DNA of 64,000 bases from an uncultured Erysipelotrichaceae bacterium (GTDB taxonomy: Bacteria > Bacillota_I > Bacilli_A > RFN20 > CAG-826): contig CADCNT010000007.1 of NCBI GenBank assembly GCA_902802905.1, positions 31,904 through 95,903 on the forward strand, in the 5' to 3' direction. Position numbers and translations under genes: made by a program. Under the pieces are notes generated by a model that searched no databases, was not told where the DNA came from, and saw only the letters and a list, made by a program, of their open reading frames with translations. Shown piece after piece: positions 62,175 to 64,000 of the stretch. The first letter of the stretch is position 1. Every line of letters starts with the position of its first letter.

Positions 62175-63884
62175 ATGAAAGAAAAATCCTTAAAATTTGA
62201 ACAATATCCATTACGCATCCCAACTGAAAAGAGAACTATCAATAAGTTGGAAGCTCTTATCAAAGAGTTAGAAGAATGCGGTAGTGCTAATACTGCAAAA
62301 CTAGCTGTTAAACACTGGAATAAATATATGTCTGAATTAGCAACAGACGTCAGTGTGATTCAAGTTCGTTATACTTTAGACACAACAAATAAAGTTTATA
62401 AAAATGCTCAAGATAAAGTTGATGAACTCAGCCCAATCTTCTCTAAATACTCCAATGATTTTGAAAAGATTTTGCTAAAGGCAAAGTACCGTAAAGATTT
62501 AGAAAAGTTATACGGTAAATATCTTTTCAAGATGTATGAGAACAATCAAAAAGCATTTGATCCAAAAATCATCCCAGATTTAATTGAAGAGAACAAACTC
62601 ACAAGTAAATATGATGAAATCATGGGTGGAGCGCAAATCGAATTTAGAGGTGGAACCTATAATCTTTCACAAATGGGCAAATTTACCACCGATAGTGACC
62701 GTGAAACTAGAAAAGAAGCCAGCATCGCTATGGATAAATGGCTTGGCGAACATGATCAAGAAATTGGTGAAATCTATGATAAGCTCGTCCATCTAAGAGA
62801 TGGGATGGCTAAAAAACTTGGTTATAAGAACTTTATTGAATTAGGTTATATCCGTTTGGGAAGAACTGACTATAACGCCAAGATGGTCAAAGGCTATCGT
62901 GAACAAATTAAAGAAGTGGTCGTTCCAGTCGCTCAAAAACTATATAAGAAACAAATGAAAGAACTAGGAATTAAAGACCCACAAGCATTTGACTATAATC
63001 TCAAATTTAAGACTGGTAATCCAATGCCAATTGGTGATTCTAAAGTCTTAACTAAAGTTGCTAAAGAAATGTATGAAGATATGTCTAAAGAATCTTCTGA
63101 ATTTATTAACTTTATGATTGATAATCACTTATTAGATTTAGACGCTAGACCAGGAAAGGCACCAGGTGGATATTGTACTTACTTCCCAGTATACAAAGCT
63201 CCATTTATCTTCTCTAATTTTAATGGCACTGACGGAGATGTTAATGTCTTATGTCATGAAGGCGGACATGCTTTCCAAGCATACTTAAGCTCTGGCATTA
63301 AGATTCCTGAATATCAAAATCCAACTCTTGAGAGCTGTGAAATTCACTCTATGAGCATGGAATTCTTCTCCTGGCCATATATGGAAAAATTCTTCGCTAA
63401 AGATGCAGAAAAATATAAATACGCTCATTTAGCGGATGCAATTGAATTCTTACCATATGGTATTACTATTGATGAATTCCAACACTGGGTTTATGAACAT
63501 CCAAATGCAACGCATGAAGAAAGATGTGCGAAATACTTAGAAATCGAAAAAGCTAATCTTCCACATAAGAAATATGATTATTGCCCAGCCTTAGCAAAAG
63601 GCAAGTGGTGGATTAGACAATCCCATGTCTTTGGTACCCCATTCTATTACATTGACTATACCTTAGCTCAAGTAGTGGCCTTCCAATTCTTAGCAGAAGA
63701 TCTTAAAGACCATCAAAAAGCCTGGAAGAAATATGTCAAACTTTGTAAGTTAGGTGGTAAGATGCCGTTCACTGGATTACTTGAAAAAGTACATTTAAGA
63801 AATCCATTTGAAGATGGAAACGTCAAGAAAAACATTAATCCTTTACTTAAAGTACTTAAAGGATTTGATGAATCTAAATTTTAA
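62175..63884 (+). CDS. M3-family oligoendopeptidase (PepF-like)
   Basis: A 569-residue zinc metallopeptidase. The zinc motif is CHEGGHAFQ (HExxH), followed by ESCEIHSMSMEFF with the third ligand Glu, and the HxxYxxxY-like region (HVFGTPFYYIDYTLAQ) near the C-terminus, as in M3 oligoendopeptidases. No signal peptide, so it acts on peptides in the cytoplasm and could finish digestion of peptides released by the secreted proteases. AAGGAGG precedes the ATG. Confidence 0.92.
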   Translation: MKEKSLKFEQYPLRIPTEKRTINKLEALIKELEECGSANTAKLAVKHWNKYMSELATDVSVIQVRYTLDTTNKVYKNAQDKVDELSPIFSKYSNDFEKILLKAKYRKDLEKLYGKYLFKMYENNQKAFDPKIIPDLIEENKLTSKYDEIMGGAQIEFRGGTYNLSQMGKFTTDSDRETRKEASIAMDKWLGEHDQEIGEIYDKLVHLRDGMAKKLGYKNFIELGYIRLGRTDYNAKMVKGYREQIKEVVVPVAQKLYKKQMKELGIKDPQAFDYNLKFKTGNPMPIGDSKVLTKVAKEMYEDMSKESSEFINFMIDNHLLDLDARPGKAPGGYCTYFPVYKAPFIFSNFNGTDGDVNVLCHEGGHAFQAYLSSGIKIPEYQNPTLESCEIHSMSMEFFSWPYMEKFFAKDAEKYKYAHLADAIEFLPYGITIDEFQHWVYEHPNATHEERCAKYLEIEKANLPHKKYDYCPALAKGKWWIRQSHVFGTPFYYIDYTLAQVVAFQFLAEDLKDHQKAWKKYVKLCKLGGKMPFTGLLEKVHLRNPFEDGNVKKNINPLLKVLKGFDESKF

Positions 63885-63896
63885 AAATAGGGAGTC

Positions 63897-64000
63897 TGTA
63901 GTGAACTAGTCAAGCGAAAATAGACAGTTCAAAAAAAGCCTAATACCCCATGTCAACTTTATATTGATGTGGGGTTTTATATTGCAACGCATATGCTGGT
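63897..64000. mobile_element. Possible left end of an IS3-type insertion sequence (incomplete)
   Basis: After pepF comes TGTAGTGAACTAGTC and, further on, AATAGACAG. This resembles the TGTA(C/G)TG...GACA terminal repeats of IS3/IS150-group elements. A hairpin lies just inside. No transposase is visible because the window ends. Recognition is from memory of the pattern only. Confidence 0.25.
63946..63980 (+). terminator. Hairpin terminator at the right edge
   Basis: CCCCATGTCAA and TTGATGTGGGG pair (two G-T pairs) with a 7-base loop and TTTT. It could end the gpmI-pepF transcript or block read-in to a mobile element. Confidence 0.65.

Overview
The window is AT-rich, densely packed bacterial DNA that reads with the standard code: TGA ends ymdB and the exonuclease gene, and no long gene needs TGA as a sense codon. 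The gene set (RNA polymerase delta, RecU, DnaD, GpsB, RNase Y, YmdB, a RicA/YmcA-like protein, RqcP, B-type RNase P RNA) and gene order match Bacilli, but the sporulation genes that sit between these genes in Bacillus subtilis are missing. Together with the secreted C11 proteases, this suggests a non-sporulating, reduced-genome gut Bacillota near the Mollicutes/Erysipelotrichia or RF39/RFN20 groups. That placement is inference from gene content, not from a database search.

Bases 1-15,920 form an island of secreted hydrolases on the + strand: four clostripain-like C11 peptidases (two large with Ig-like BIG2 repeats, two compact), a membrane-anchored subtilisin and an M6-type zinc metalloprotease. 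Four of the six are clear lipoproteins. The first gene runs off the left edge.

Bases 15,930-29,710 are housekeeping: DUF368 (undecaprenyl-phosphate translocase family), then pth-mfd-rqcP-tilS-ftsH-dusB-lysS, a small membrane protein, cmk, der and HU. Bases 29,770-33,900 hold a short CCA-transferase-like protein, dnaD-nth, a divergent exonuclease-recU pair, gpsB and rnpB. Bases 33,900-44,900 hold pgsA-cinA-recA, a cardiolipin synthase with an inserted ArgS-like domain, rny-ymdB-miaB-ricA, miaA and fhs.

Bases 45,000-49,910 encode two ATPase-permease fusion ABC proteins. Bases 49,970-55,380 hold ychF-ispF-argS-rpoE-nrnA-cysQ. Bases 55,430-57,770 hold six tRNA genes, a choline-kinase/NifU fusion and a VanZ-like protein. 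Bases 57,770-63,885 hold pgi, an S1 protein, a HAD phosphatase, gpmI and an M3 oligopeptidase. The last ~100 bases may be the edge of an IS3-type element.

The points most worth a second look are: the ArgS tRNA-binding-like domain inserted between the two HKD motifs of cardiolipin synthase, similar to this genome's own argS even at DNA level; the kinase-NifU fusion; the protease island; an apparent ACG start for mfd; a ~45-base leader shared by recA and the ABC operon; and many genes whose -10 box lies so close to the ATG that their mRNAs should be leaderless.
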